Below, in pieces: positions 1-12,683 of a DNA stretch of 64,000 bases. The DNA is taken from NCBI GenBank assembly GCA_011800805.1, contig MPNW01000218.1, positions 99,052 to 163,051 on the forward strand, in the 5' to 3' direction. Position numbers and translations under genes: made by a program. The notes under the pieces were generated by a model, which worked only from the letters and a program-made list of their open reading frames with translations, was not told the DNA's origin and did not search any database. Each line of letters starts with the position of its first letter. Position 1 is the first letter of the stretch. The stretch is from Hirudo medicinalis. Its lineage: Eukaryota > Annelida > Clitellata > Hirudinida > Hirudinidae.

Positions 1-166
1 GCTCGGTGGAGATCCAATTGAAATGAAGCTGAGCATGTTCACCGATGGTTTTGATACATCTAGCTGATCAGCAAAAGCTTAAGTTACCTTCCTTAAGTTA
101 CACTTATCGAATAAAAAAAAGTTCAATGCCTTAAGAATTCTAATCTGTCGCTCCAATTCCATCTAG

Positions 167-1613
167 TGCCCGATCCTCGGACAAAAGATTGGTTTCTGGT
201 GAACGAGTCCCCTCTCCAGGTTCACATTCTCTCCCTCTTGTATCTGTTCTTCGTCCTCTTGGGACCCAAAGTCATGAAGGACAGGCCGGCCTTCCAGCTA
301 AAGAGGATCATGATCGTCTACAACTTTGCCCTGGTCATGCTGTCTATCTACATGTTCATTGAGGTGGGCAGGAAGAAGATTATGATGCTTATTAGTAGCA
401 ATGATGATGGTGATGGCAATGGTGCTGCCACCGATGATGATCATCGTGTGATGACGATGACTACAACAACTCATGTGATGATAGTATGCATGTGGACATA
501 GACATGTCTATGTGAGCTTAGACAGCTGGCATTGACAACCAGCCATGTCAATTGTTGCCAGTGTATTGCTAGGAATTTATTGTTAGAGTAGGTATGAGTT
601 TTTTGTTATTAAAACTACTAGTATCATTGCCATCATCATCATCATCTTTCTAGATCATTCTGAGCGGCCTTGAGTGCGGTTACAGCTGGTTCTGTGCCAT
701 CTACAATAAGGAGACTGTCAAGAATCCCAAAGAGATGAGAGTGAGTGGCTTGGTTTCTATGGCGAAGTGTAACATCATCGTTCTTTGTCGTGGGTTTCCG
801 ATGATCGTCACCAAGTGCGAACGTCTTTGTTGTTTCGGTTAGAGATTCCTTTACGTCTACCGGAGATTACGGTGACCTTTCCCGATGGTCGCATTTCGAC
901 TTATGACGTCCGACAACACTTTGAAAAACAACACGAATGGAAACTTCCCAAGCATTGCATTAATCAAGAAAGCATTGTGGAGCGTGCACGTGGATCGGAA
1001 TCATCAGCATCCGGCTAGGATCAGCCCATTCGTTCTTACTCCTTCTAACCGTCCGTTCCATTGTCCATTTGTCTCTTAAAAAGCAATTAAACTCTCCTCT
1101 CATGTTGAAGTCTGTGTGCAGAGCTGTTGATTTGTTTAATTGAGATCCAACGAGCTGCTCTCATTCACTCTTCATTCATGCTCTCATTCACTCTTCATTC
1201 ATGCTCTCACTCACTCTTCATTCGTGCCCTCACTCCTGACTTTTACCATCCGATCGTTAATTCATTTGCTTGCTCACTCATGTGCAGAGCTGTTGATTTG
1301 TTTAATTGAATTCCAATGAGCTGCTCTCATTCACTCTTCATTCGTTCTCTCACTCCTCATTTTTGCCATCCGGTCGATCGTTAATTCATTTCTTTGCTCG
1401 CTCACTCGTTCCATCAATCACTGAAGGTTGCCAAGGTCTTGTGGTGGTACTTCTTTTCCAAGGCCATAGAACTCTGTGACACAGTGCTCATGATTCTCAG
1501 GAAGAAGAACAATCAGGTATGTATGGTTATCTGAAGAAATCATTGTAATTAGGATGTGAATTGTTGAGTCTTTAGGCTCTTAATTCTAGTCATTGGCTTT
1601 ATTACTATTGTTA

Positions 1614-1646
<33 letters not shown>

Positions 1647-3207
1647 GAGGTCACGAGTGACTGTCGCTCTTCATACAAATAGTTGTTTGTTTCAAAAAAA
1701 AATTTCAAAACATCTTTAAAGCAGCAGTAATAATTTTGACGATAATATTCACAATAATAGTAATAAACAACAACAATAATATAATAATAATAATGATAAT
1801 AATAATAATAACAGTATTATTAATAATATCTGACCTTGTCATCCGGCCTGACCTCTTCACTTCAACAAATATTATGGCTCGGTCTAAGCAAACTCCTTTT
1901 ATTTATTTTTAATGATGAAGAGTTGAAGTGTCGTTAAACTTCAAGTTGATTACATATGTTATTAAATCTATTATTGGTATTATTATTATTATTATTATTG
2001 TTATTATTTGTCATTGTTGTTGTTGTTGTTATTTGTCATTATTATTATCATTATTATTGTTATTATCATTATTATCGTCATTTGTAATAGTAAAAATTAA
2101 TCACTCGAGGTCACTTTCCTGCATGTCTACCACCACGTCTCGATGTTGAACATTTGGTGGAGAGTCATGATGTACATACCTGGAGGACTGTGTGAGTTTC
2201 CATCCTTTTCAAGAGCAGTGAAAAGTCCTCGTCATCGTTAACTATTTCGTCGTTATTGTTATCATTACTGCCAGCTATCATTGTTAGCTTAGTTATTGCC
2301 GGTCTTCTCGGTTACTAAGCTTTTCGATAACGACTTAACATGTGCAGTAAACTTATGAAATTGCTTTCCAGTTGAAATTCTAGGAAACAGAATAATTAGG
2401 GAATTAGTTAAGCAAGTAATAATAATAGTTAATTTATAATGCGCCGTTTGCGTAGCGTCAGAGTACTCACGACTGGCGTCGACGGCAGCATTAAAAGGCC
2501 ATTTTTGCCTCGAATGTCGAGTTGTTTTTGTTCCAGCCACGTTCGGCAGCGCCTGAACTGCCTGGTCCACGTGGCCATGTACACTTACTACGGCCTCTCG
2601 GTCATCCCGGAGTTGAGGGAGAAACTCTGGTGGAAGAAGTACCTGACCAGATTTCAGCTGGTCGGTTCTGTCGTTCGTGGTTTCTGGGAAACCGCCTTTC
2701 CGTTACTTAGGAATTATTTAACTTAGAGTTGATGTGAATTATCATCATTCTCTTCGTCGTTAGATCCAGTTCGTCATCACCTTGACCCACACGTGCGCCT
2801 CCCTGTACGTGCGCTGTGACTTCCCTCGCTGGGGACAGTGGCTCATGTTCTACTACATGATCAGCATGCTCATCCTCTTCACCAATTTTTACATACATGC
2901 CTACATACTCAAGGTAAGCTGTTGACTGTTAATATTATTTAATTAGTTAATATTATTAATTAGTCAGGTAATTAATTGCTTAATTTTTAGCGACCAGTTG
3001 TGCCCCTCATTTAATTGCACTGAGTGTTTACGCTGTTATTCAATTCTAATTGTCGCAAAATTGCGTTCTAAGCAGGCCAAAAGAGGCGAAAAGAAACCGG
3101 ATCCATCCAGGAATCTTCCGGGCGGGGATTTGAAGCTACTGGCCAATGGCAACCCGTCGGTTACCAACGGCTACAAGGTCGACTCCGCCGTCAAGAAGAG
3201 CGCTTGA
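167..3207 (+). CDS. ELOVL very-long-chain fatty-acid elongase (ELOVL1/4/7 group), 5' partial
   Basis: Multi-pass ER enzyme that condenses malonyl-CoA with long acyl-CoA, the first step of fatty-acid elongation. Seven exons are readable: 167-363, 654-740, 1427-1516, 2110-2191, 2537-2660, 2764-2913 and 3076-3207. The first begins with the family's DPRTKDW motif. Exon 4 carries the catalytic histidine box HVYHH, and exon 5 reads [11 protein letters not shown], the usual second signature. The protein ends KKSA, a KKXX-type ER-retrieval signal. About 287 residues are present; the short first coding exon with the start codon was not found and probably lies upstream. Exon 5 is one base short: the incoming phase from exon 4 and the outgoing phase to exon 6 disagree, and inserting a C at the CC run near 2551-2553 restores the family sequence. 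That looks like a sequencing error rather than decay. The exact ELOVL paralogue is not certain. Confidence 0.92.
1115..1440. repeat. 166-bp tandem duplication in ELOVL intron
   Basis: The stretch starting TGTGCAGAGCTGTTGATTTG at 1115 recurs at 1281 with few changes, giving a two-copy direct repeat with a period of 166 bases. Each copy contains several smaller CTCATTCACT/CTTCATTC units. It lies in the intron between ELOVL exons 2 and 3. Confidence 0.85.
1610..2085. repeat. ATT/AAT/TTG triplet microsatellites
   Basis: Three tracts of ATT, AAT and TTG-type triplets lie at about 1610-1647, 1740-1815 and 1975-2085, in the ELOVL intron just before the histidine-box exon. Runs of this kind recur through the window and account for many long low-complexity open frames. 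Confidence 0.85.
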
Positions 3208-5778
3208 ATGTCGTCGGCCAAGGTCGCATTCCTGGCCTCGACCATTGGAGTTACCAGTGCACATACATTTATTAATTCTTTTGTCTGTTTTTAATTTGCT
3301 GATGCAACCATGGATCTTTGGTAACATCCTCGCATTTTCATTGTCGTCATCTTCGTGGTCATCAAAATCACTATTGTATTTTATTATTTTGGATATTAAG
3401 TTTTCACTATTCTGAACCCTACATATAATCTTCATTCAATAGCCTGCCTTTGCAACCCTTGAAGAGATCCTTTTTTGTCTTGGTTTAAAAACACCTTTTA
3501 CTCAAAATTTGATTGATTGACTTATTTGCTTTTTATATCTGCTCCGTTGGTCGAGCAAATCAAATAGTTTATTTAACTCCTCTTACATCTCTTCTCTCTA
3601 CAACCATGTCAAAAAGAGTTAAGAGCTCACGAATGAAGCTCACACGACCTACTGACCCTTGCAAACCCTCGTCATCCGACAGGCTGGTTCGGGTCGGGTT
3701 CCCCCTCGGTAATTATTGTCGGAGTAGTTTTGCTGCTATCTGTTGTTGCATTGGAAGTCCCCTGCTGACCCTTGTTGTTGTTGCTGTTGCTGTTGTGTTG
3801 TGTTGCTGTTGTGTTGTTGTTGTGTTGTTGTTATCGTCATCTGAAACTTAAGCAACTCTCTGACTCTTCTTTTTGTCCAAGGTGGTTTTTTTAATCTGAG
3901 AAATTATTTTTAGAAATTTTTTTTTTATCTAGAACTTCTGTGACGGATCGACCTTATCTTTTGTTTGGAATTCTTTTTTTTTATATTTGTACGACGTCAT
4001 ATCGGCCAACTTGTCGTCGTCTCATGTCAGCTTCTCAGAAGGGAGACCAATTTTGAACTTTAACCTTTGCCTCTGGATTTTGACCCTGGAGAAGGTCGCC
4101 ATTACTTTAGACTTACTCTCCTCTGTGAGTGATTTAGGCTTTTCGATTTTTTTTTTCGATTCGTTTTTGTTTGTGTTTTTTTTATTATTATTTTAATAAT
4201 TTTATTTCAATCGTTTTTTTTTCTAGGTTGATTTGTTTGCATCGCTCGGTACTTGACAATTGAGTATTATTAGTCTAATAACTGTCGAGCAACGTCTGAC
4301 GTCGTCCAAGTCATCGTCATGTGTTGGTTTCACAAACACCAGTGTCGCGAAGTGGCTTTCGTCGTGTTGCGATGGAGAGGGAAGGATGCTACAATAGTGC
4401 TTCTGTTCGTGATGACGAAGACGAGGATGGCGTCGTATCCATGATAGTGTCTGTTGCAGTATTACAGTGGTCGGTATTATTGGAAGAATTCTTTGTCTTA
4501 CAGCCAGGCCTTCTTCCTGGAGCTCGCACGATGTGGTGGCCTGTCTTTAGTCGTGTCTGTTAAGTCCACCGACTTCTAGTGCCAATTCTGTTCGCTTGCA
4601 TTTGCTAGCGTCGCTAATGTCATCTAATCCAACATTGGCTTGACATGACGTTCAAGTTAGTTCATTGCTGATTGTCGCGTCAAAACAATTTTCAGCCAAA
4701 TATTTGCTTGGTATTCGCGCCTTGGATCTTTGCTAGGGGAGTAAATCCCATGTTCCCTGTAGGGGAGAAAGGTTCTGTTCAGGCTTAGGAGCGTCTGCAC
4801 TGTTACCGATTTGTAAAGTGCTTGGTATTTGATGTTATCAACGTCGTCGTTCTGGTCTTACATCGCTGCTGATAGAATTGGAGCGAGTTTAGCTGCAGAT
4901 GCCATAATATCTTCTAGATTGCTTTGTAGATGGATTTTCACGCAGTCGAGAAGTCATTTAGTAATTAACAGCTCGCACGGACTTTGACGGCTTCATTGCT
5001 GACGCCAAGCTCAAGTCGATCCAAGTATGGATTCTGTTCTATTGCTTGGGACACTAGAACTTTTATTCGTATCATTCAGCATTTTATACGAAGTCAAATC
5101 GACAGACCTTCTCAACATCCGTCTCTAAATTAGCCGTTTGGCTTCGTTTTTCAGTTTGTTTAACTCTTCAATTACGGTCTTGGGAAGGTGGTCGGGATAT
5201 GCGGTTTTGGTTTGCGGGCAGATGAAATGCTGTGTAAATTGGGCGGTGTGGGTTAGCAGGAGATTCCATTTCGACCGTTGGTCTCTAAGGTATGGTCTGA
5301 ACACACTTTAAATGGAGTGGGGGTCTGGTTAGGTAGAATTGTTGAGGATTCCAGCGGTTTTGCCGATCGATTTAATCTTGTGCTTGATGTGATTAAAAAA
5401 ATTTTGTTTGTTGAAAATTGATTTCGTTGATTTTATTTTGTTGATTCTAAAGTGCAGAAATCAGTATAAAACCCGTCGATATAAGAAACGCAATTCTGAA
5501 TTTCATATGTTTTTTATAAGTTAATGCAGCTAAAATGGCCAAATTTATCAACATTTACAGCAGCTTAATATTCTGTTATTTTTTCTTGGCAATATTGTTG
5601 AATATTATTAACAACAACATTATCGCTCAGCGACGTGATTCTGATAGAGCGATTTGGATTACAAAACATCTCGGCTGTTCATTGGTAGATTACAATTTGA
5701 TTTATAACTCGTTTTATTTGTTAATTAGATTGAAAGCTTACAAAATAGTATTTTGATTCAGATACTCATTCAAAAAAT
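3208..5778. other. Intergenic: ELOVL 3' flank and RRP5 upstream region
   Basis: No convincing gene on either strand. The first part is T-rich ELOVL 3' flank with a TTG/TGC run at about 3770-3835. A short AT-rich frame at 5535-5756 has hydrophobic stretches but no family signature and is not called. Confidence 0.6.
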
Positions 5779-8700
5779 ATGAAGAAATCTGTCTACGTTG
5801 ATGACAGTTTCCCACGCGACTTCACAGGTGATAAAACTGAGTCTAAAGATATCAAAAAAGGCCGTAAGAGGCCGGCCGGAGATCTAGAAAATGAGGACGA
5901 AAACATACTTCCAGTTCCTAAAAAGCAAAAGACTGGGGACAAAAGTAAAAATGATATCAGACAGAAGCCCCTGAGCTTCCATTTGCAAAAGGATCTTTTG
6001 ATTCTTGGATGTGTCAACGAAATCAAAGATTACGAAGTCCTGGTGACGTTGCCAGATGGCATGAAAGGAGTATTACCAATTACTGATATCTCTGAAGCTT
6101 ACACGCAAAAACTGCAGCAACTGGCTTCAGGAGATGGAATGATGGATGAAGATGACGACAAACTTCTGAGCTTGCATAACATTTTTCACCCCGGATCACT
6201 TGTGAGGTGCTGCATCACAGACCTGGACACCTCCTCGAAGAAGAAGGCCATTACTCTCAGCATCAATCCAAAGCTTGTTAACAGGGAGTTGGTAGAAATC
6301 AAGGACAAAACCACAATCTCAGGTGCCATTTCCAGCCTGGAAGATCACGGATTTGAAATTGACGTTGGAATCAGCGGAATGAAGGCTTTCCTGTCAAAAC
6401 AAGAAGTCTCCGAGTTCATGGAGAAGAACAAGGACTTCCCAGAAAACATCGATTTCTCAATAGGCTCCTACCTGACCTGCCTGGTGCAGATGAAGAAGAA
6501 TGAGAAGAAAGTCATCAGTCGAGTCGTTTCTCTGACGCTCAACCCAAAGAAGGTGGGCTCTGCAAGGCACACGGAAAGCGCTCTCCACACGCTTCTTCCA
6601 GGAGTGGTTGTGAATTGCACCGTTGATTCCAAAGTGGAGGCCGGCATTGTCGTCCAGTTCGGAAACAACAGTACAGGTTCGTTTTGCAGGACGAGGTTTC
6701 TTGAAATTGATTTGAATTGTTCTACGTGTTCTTCTTGTTAGAAGGATGACAGCTGGTGTACGATCTCGAACAATGCGTATATGTAATATTATTTCTAACG
6801 AGTGACAATAATTTAATTTATAGCTTTTTTACTACATCATGGCATTATTATCTTGTAGAAAGTCACTTTTTCTCTAATCTAATTTGTAATGATTGCTATT
6901 TATTACATTTTAATTAGTATCAATTATTATGACAACGTGATTTTATTGCATTATGAAATTTAAAAATATCAAATGTTGCAGGCATCATATTCAACAACAA
7001 CCTAGAAGGAGCCCAAGACAAGTACGAGATTGGTGATGAACTGACAGCAACAGTCTTGTACATCCAACCCAGCTCAAAAGTGGTAGTTCTGTCGCAACTG
7101 AAGCACCTGCAAAACCCGGCGGTCTACGAGAATCCATTTCGCACCCTGGAGGTCGGAAACACCATGGAGGGGCAGGTGATCAAGGTCGTGCCGAAGGTCG
7201 GCATTTATTTGAAACTGGAAGGAAACGTCAAAGCCTTCGTCAAGAAGAACCAGGTCAGCGATAAAAATGCCGATTTGAAGAAATTCAAGAAGGGAGATAA
7301 CCACAAGTGAGCGTTAAGGTTTTCAGTGGTCTTGCTGATAAATGCACGAGCAGCTTGCAACTGCGATGTTCTGTTGATTGATAACTTGCAATTATCGGAA
7401 TGAAAACTAGCTACAAGGAATGTGTAAACGCTAGGACTCTCTAGAATTTTATTCAACTCTTACCAAGGGATTTGTTCTGAGTTATATTCTTACATATCTT
7501 GGTAAACATCATCTATTGAAATCGCGTTGCAATTACTAATGCCCAATTTGGTGCAGGTGCCGAGTGATCGGATACGACTTCTTGAACCGCGTGGTCCTGG
7601 TGACGATGAAGGAGAGCCTCTTAAAGATGGCCTTCTTCAACTATCAGGACATTAAACTGGGGCAGGTCATTGCTTGCACTGTGAAGAAGCTCAACAGTAC
7701 CGGCGCAATCGTCAAGGTGACCGGACGCATCTCGGGCCTCGTTCCCCGTCTCCACCTTTCCGACGTTCCCCTGACCAATCCGGAAAAGATGTTCAAGGTT
7801 GGCAGGGAGGTCAAGTGCAGGGTTCTTTCGGTCAACACGGAGGAATCCAAGATGGTCTTGACGCACAAGCAGTCCCTGCTGAAGCCAAAGAACCTCCTGC
7901 CCTATTCTTACGAGGAGATTGCGGTCAAGTCGTTGCTTACCGGATTTGTGGTGATGATCAAGTCCACCGGTCTGCTGGTGGCATTCGGTGGGGAGGTGAA
8001 GGGCTGGGTTCCAAAGAAGGATTTGAGTTACGAGATCATTGACAATCCCGAGAAGAAGTTCTACTTGGGGCAGGTAGTTGAGTGTAGGGTTAAGTTCTGC
8101 AACCCAGAAGAGACTAAGCTCGTGCTCTCGCTGAGACTCTCAGAGGAGAAGAAAAGGGTGGAGGTCAAAGGTCAGAAGGTGAAAGTTCAGGATGACAAAG
8201 ACGAGGGACCAGAAAAAATGGAGCCAGAGGCACCTCCAATGGAAGAAAACAAGGAGACTCCAGTCGTGAAGTGTGGAGAAGCGAAGCAAGAGAGAGAGAC
8301 AAAATTGAAAGTCCTTGAACTTCCTTGTCAATTTAATTGGGAAAATTTGGAAGAGAACTCAGCCTTTGAGCCAATGGAGGAGGTGAGATTGCAATTTGTC
8401 AATAACGGTAGTTTAGGCTTTGATGACGTATGTTTTATTATTGGGAACTATGCTAAAGATCACTAAAATCGTACATTCTAGATTTTTCTAACCTCACTGC
8501 ATAATTTATGAATCACTGATGGCCTTTTATGTTTTTTGATGTGGTACTTAAGATTGAAACTCATTGCAGCCTGAGAGGGAGATCAGCAAGAAGGTAAGAA
8601 ACAACAACAAACTGAGCAAACAATCTCAAGAGAAACGGACGGAGCTGGAGAAGTTGACCCTCTTGGAGCCAAACAATTCTCAGAACTGGATCAACCTCAT

Positions 8701-9433
8701 AGGATTTGAGATGGAGGAGGGTGACTTGGAAAAGGCAAGGGAGGTGTCTGATAGAGCCATTGCTTCCATATCATTTAGAGAAGAGCAGGAGAGGCTCAAC
8801 GTCTCTCTGTGCCGACTCAACTTGGAACATTCCTTTGGGACTCCTGAATCACTGAAGAAATATTACTATGTCTGTTTGTCATCGTGTGATCCACTCAAAA
8901 CTATGTCACACATGAGGGATCTCAAAGCTGGTGCAAAAGAATTCAATGAGGCTGTGGAAATTTGTAAGATGATGATCAAGAAGTTCAAAGACAATCCAGA
9001 TGTCTGGGTGTCTTACGGACTGATACTGTATAAGTTTGGACAGTTGGAAAATGCCAGAGCATTGCTGAGAAGGTCTGTTGAACTACTGGAAGAGAAGAAC
9101 CACGTCTTTGTCGCAACCAAATTTGCCCTGTTGGAGTCAGAGTATGGATCAGCTGACATGTCAGACACCATGTTTGAGAATATACTTAAGAACTTCCCTA
9201 AACGTACAGATATCTGGTCAATCTACATTGACAGATGCGTCAAGCTTTTGAGAGATGACCAGGCAAGGAATGTTCTGCGTAGAGCGACCAGCATAGAGCC
9301 GCCCTTGCCTGCCAAAAAGGCATCTTTTCTTCTGAAGAAATACATTTCTTTTGAAGAAGCTAGGGGATCTCCATTGATTGTTGATGAGCTTAAAGGCAGA
9401 CTTGCTAAGATTACCAAAGAGGATGAGCAGTGA
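5779..9433 (+). CDS. PDCD11: RRP5/PDCD11-like rRNA-processing protein with shortened S1 array
   Basis: Nucleolar pre-rRNA processing factor used in both 40S and 60S maturation. Four exons join in phase: 5779-6676, 6982-7306, 7557-8382 and 8570-9433, giving about 970 residues. The start is the first ATG and is followed by a basic, nuclear-type N-terminus. Six S1 RNA-binding domains lie at roughly residues 74-175, 185-265, 275-355, 370-445, 455-535 and 540-615. A charged linker and the family's FNW element come next, then HAT/TPR-like repeats from about residue 690 containing the conserved ISFREEQE motif. Human and yeast proteins are about 1,700-1,870 residues with around twelve S1 domains. Here the sixth S1 runs straight into the linker inside one exon, so the middle of the usual array is absent in the gene itself and is not a missed exon. 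Confidence 0.95.
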
Positions 9434-10102
9434 TGACTTAAGATGTGTTATTTCAAATTTTGTCATTTTAAAATTAAATAATACTTCAAAAAATTGTGGT
9501 AATTAATTGCTATTTTGTTGCCTGTGCCTTTCGCATCGTCATTCGTTTATAATTATTCTTAGTGTTGTATTTCGGCGTTCTAGGCTTTTGTGAGTTCGTC
9601 GTCAAAATGTGGTTGGTAGCGGTGGTAACCCGATAGCTGGGCTATTCCAAAAACTGTTCGTCGTTGCGAAACTTTATATCCGCATTTAACTGGAACTAAT
9701 GAATAAAAAAGCCAATCTCGCCGAAAGAGTTGAAAATGCAATGCATGAAGCATTGTTTCATTTTTATTTAATTTTTTAGCATTTTTAAAAGTGGTTATTA
9801 CAAATAAGTATTTTCTAAAATATTGTTTATTAAAAGACATCACCACTATGCCACGCAAGCTTTAAGTGCTGTTTACTTTTAACACTGTGTTTGGGACTTG
9901 GATTTGAGTGACGGCTTAAATTGTAGGCAATCGCATTATTAAGTAGGGTTTTTTTTAAAGATTTTGCATCCGGCGATTAAAACTGTGAACTCGTTTTTTT
10001 ATTATTGTATCTCGGTGCAAACTTTGTACTAAGTTTTCTAGTACTGCAAGTCGCTTCTTATACGTTGATCTATTCACCGTACGAAGCAAGAGATAGATCG
10101 AC
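9434..10102. other. Intergenic: RRP5 3' flank and DHDDS upstream region
   Basis: AT-rich spacer with no supported gene. A minus-strand open frame at 9580-9858 shows no recognisable domain. Confidence 0.6.
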
Positions 10103-12683
10103 ATGTCGACCTGGTTTAAAGAGGGAGACAAAAAGTCATGGGCCCAGACGATTTGTGAAAATGTTTTAAAATGCGGACCTATTCCCCCTCATGTGGCTGT
10201 AATTATGGATGGCAATAGGCGGTTTGCAGAAAAAAACAATTACAAAAGAAACGTTGGTCACCTGCTTGGCTTCAACAAACTGACAGAGGTTTGCTTATGA
10301 GTGGTTATTACTTTATTTGATTCTCATATTCCTATCGTGACATCGTTTTGGCATGTCACCCACATGTCATGTGGCTTTGTGATGCAGAGATGCTTAACTT
10401 TTTGGATTTTTGTAAATTCTGAATCACCATAAATATAATATCATTTGCAATTTTGCAAATTGTCACATAGCTTCAGATCTTATCTTGATCTTACTTTACT
10501 CAGACACTAGAATGGTGCATGGCTCTGGGAGTTACCGAAGTAACCTTGTATGCCTTCAGCATTGAGAACTTCAAACGCTCAAAGGAAGAAATTGACAGTC
10601 TCATGGAATTGGCCAGGCAGAAGTTTTCCTCTTTGCTTGCTGAAAAGTAAAACTATAAATCTCATGATAGTTCAATGAATGATTGCTCTAAGAAACACCT
10701 AAACCCTAGTTTACTTTTCCATATTTTGTATGTAACACAACAGAGTTTTAGGTTCTTTGATTTGTGCCAATGTTAGGAATTTAATTTCTATTGTGGTTTC
10801 TGGATATTCAGACTCATTAACAATGGTACCACAAAGATCTTTGTAAAAATAATTTTTAGTGTCTTTTTAAGCTATTGCATCTTAATTGGTCCATGACAAT
10901 GATCTGATCAATTGTCCGGAGTTTATTCCTAATCAATTCTCTCTTCTCATCGGTTAACCTGATTTTGCAGGGAGTTGATCGATCGGCATGGGCTATGCCT
11001 GCGAATAATTGGCAACATGGATTACCTGCCTGAGGACCTTCAAAAGCTTTTTGCTGAGGGAATACTGGCCACAAAACACAACAACAAGTTGGTCGTTCGA
11101 TTGCTCCTGCATCGTCTATTGGCACAAAGTTATGTCATCGCAATTATTATCTGTCGGGATATTAATTTAATTTTTTTTTTCAAACTCAATGTTAATGCTT
11201 TTGTAATTTTTTAAATGAATTATATTTCATGTCAATCCAGGGCTTTCCTGAACATCTGTTGCCCATACACATCCAGAGAAGAAATGACACATGCCATGAA
11301 ACAATTGGCCAGAGGAGTCCAGCTGGGATTCATCAATGAAAAGTGAGATTTTTAATGTGCATTCACTTGTTAGTCAGATAAGGTCGGGCCGTTGATGCTG
11401 GGTTCGAATCCAAGCTCAGACTTCTTGCCATACCAGTTGACATGAATCTGACTGACTTGATATAGTTTCAGGAGAGGAATATTCGTGCTATGTCAGGGAA
11501 TTAATTAGAAGTACGTCATAAATATCTGACTTGTGCTATTTTAATTCTAAATGTTTCTCTATTTTAGTGACATAGATGAAGAACTGTTTAGCAAGTGTCT
11601 CTATACCAGGAAATCCCCAGAGCCAGATATCATCATCAGGACCTCTGGGGAAGTTCGACTTAGTGACTTCCTCTTATGGCAGGTTAGGCTTTTTTTTTTA
11701 AAGAATTATGTCACTATTACCCAGTTCATGAATTACTAATGAATATGGTTCATTAAATTCTTAGAATGATTGCATAATGGCCATACTTTGGTGCTTCTAA
11801 GACATTGGCGAGATTGTGCTTGAAATTTAACTTGTAGGCATTTGCACTCATGTTGTTTATTCAAAAACTTAAGGACCCAGATAAGGTTCAAATCCAATTA
11901 ATTTAAACTCAAGGTGTAGTGATTCAAAGTTTTTTCTAAAAAAATCACAATGACCACCTAAGGGAATCACATTTATGATTAGCATTCCTATTACACATGA
12001 TTTTGTTGACTTTCCAGAGTTCCTATTCTGTATTGTCCTTTTCGAGGGTCTTGTGGCCTGAATTCACACATTGGCATTTCTACCAGGGAATCCTATTTTA
12101 CCAGCAGAACTTCCAAGCCGTCCAGGTATGTCATAAAATAACTAACACATGTTTTTGGTGCCAAATTCTATTTTATAACTTTCTATTCTATAAATTTTGT
12201 TTGATATTGATTTTGAGGAATAAATGCCCATTCGTAGATCCTTAGGGAGACATATATTGTTAGCATTTAGAAAAGATGAAAATTTATTTTGGACTAATGT
12301 TGCTTTAGAAAGCCAAGATAGAAAGAGATGAGAGACGACGAGCAACCCGACTGGAGATGGACATGCTGGAGGCAAGAAGAAGACTTCAACCACCAGCCAT
12401 GCAAACCAACAGCCAGGACTCGACCACTCTGCCATGTTCATTGGCAATTCCAGAGCTCAACGACTCGACCACAGATTTGTCAACAGTTGTTTCTCAAGTA
12501 ACCTCTGAAAGACTGAAAAGAGTTACAGAGTTTTTGAGCTTTATAGAAAATGACTATGATAGGCACATTACATCCCTAGTCTGTAAGGATGCCAAAGTTC
12601 TTCCCAATGGCATTCTTAACAAGTCAGATGTTGACAGTGCAGAAAAGAGGAACTCCCTACCCATTGGTGAAGTCGTCGCATGA
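10103..12683 (+). CDS. DHDDS: Dehydrodolichyl diphosphate synthase catalytic subunit (cis-prenyltransferase)
   Basis: Adds isopentenyl units in cis to farnesyl diphosphate to make the dolichol precursor for N-glycosylation at the ER, working with the NgBR/NUS1 subunit. Seven exons join in phase: 10103-10288, 10504-10646, 10971-11087, 11241-11342, 11568-11682, 12018-12125 and 12309-12683, for 381 residues (human 333). The start ATG opens MSTWFKEG, close to the human N-terminus. The signature MDGNRR (substrate-binding region I) is near residue 36, then FSIENFKR, and [15 protein letters not shown] near the end of the catalytic domain. The C-terminal tail is longer and polar, with a basic helical stretch. 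An AATAAA at 12930-12935 could serve as polyadenylation signal. Confidence 0.96.

Noticed and set aside
1..166. Search for the missing first ELOVL exon
   Set aside because: A short ATG frame near 23 (MKLSMFTDGF) does not resemble the family N-terminus and has no donor that fits.
3513..3851. Open frame ending in Val/Cys/Leu repeats
   Set aside because: Its tail is a TTG/TGC microsatellite and the rest shows no domain.
5535..5756. Open frame with hydrophobic stretches before RRP5
   Set aside because: AT-rich, no family signature, no splice support; treated as intergenic.
7674..8042. Long alternative-frame ORFs overlapping RRP5
   Set aside because: Shadows of the real S1-coding frame.
11398..11414. 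tRNA B-box-like GGTTCGAATCC in a DHDDS intron
   Set aside because: No A box at the right distance upstream and no cloverleaf stems could be drawn; a chance match or very old tRNA-derived scrap.
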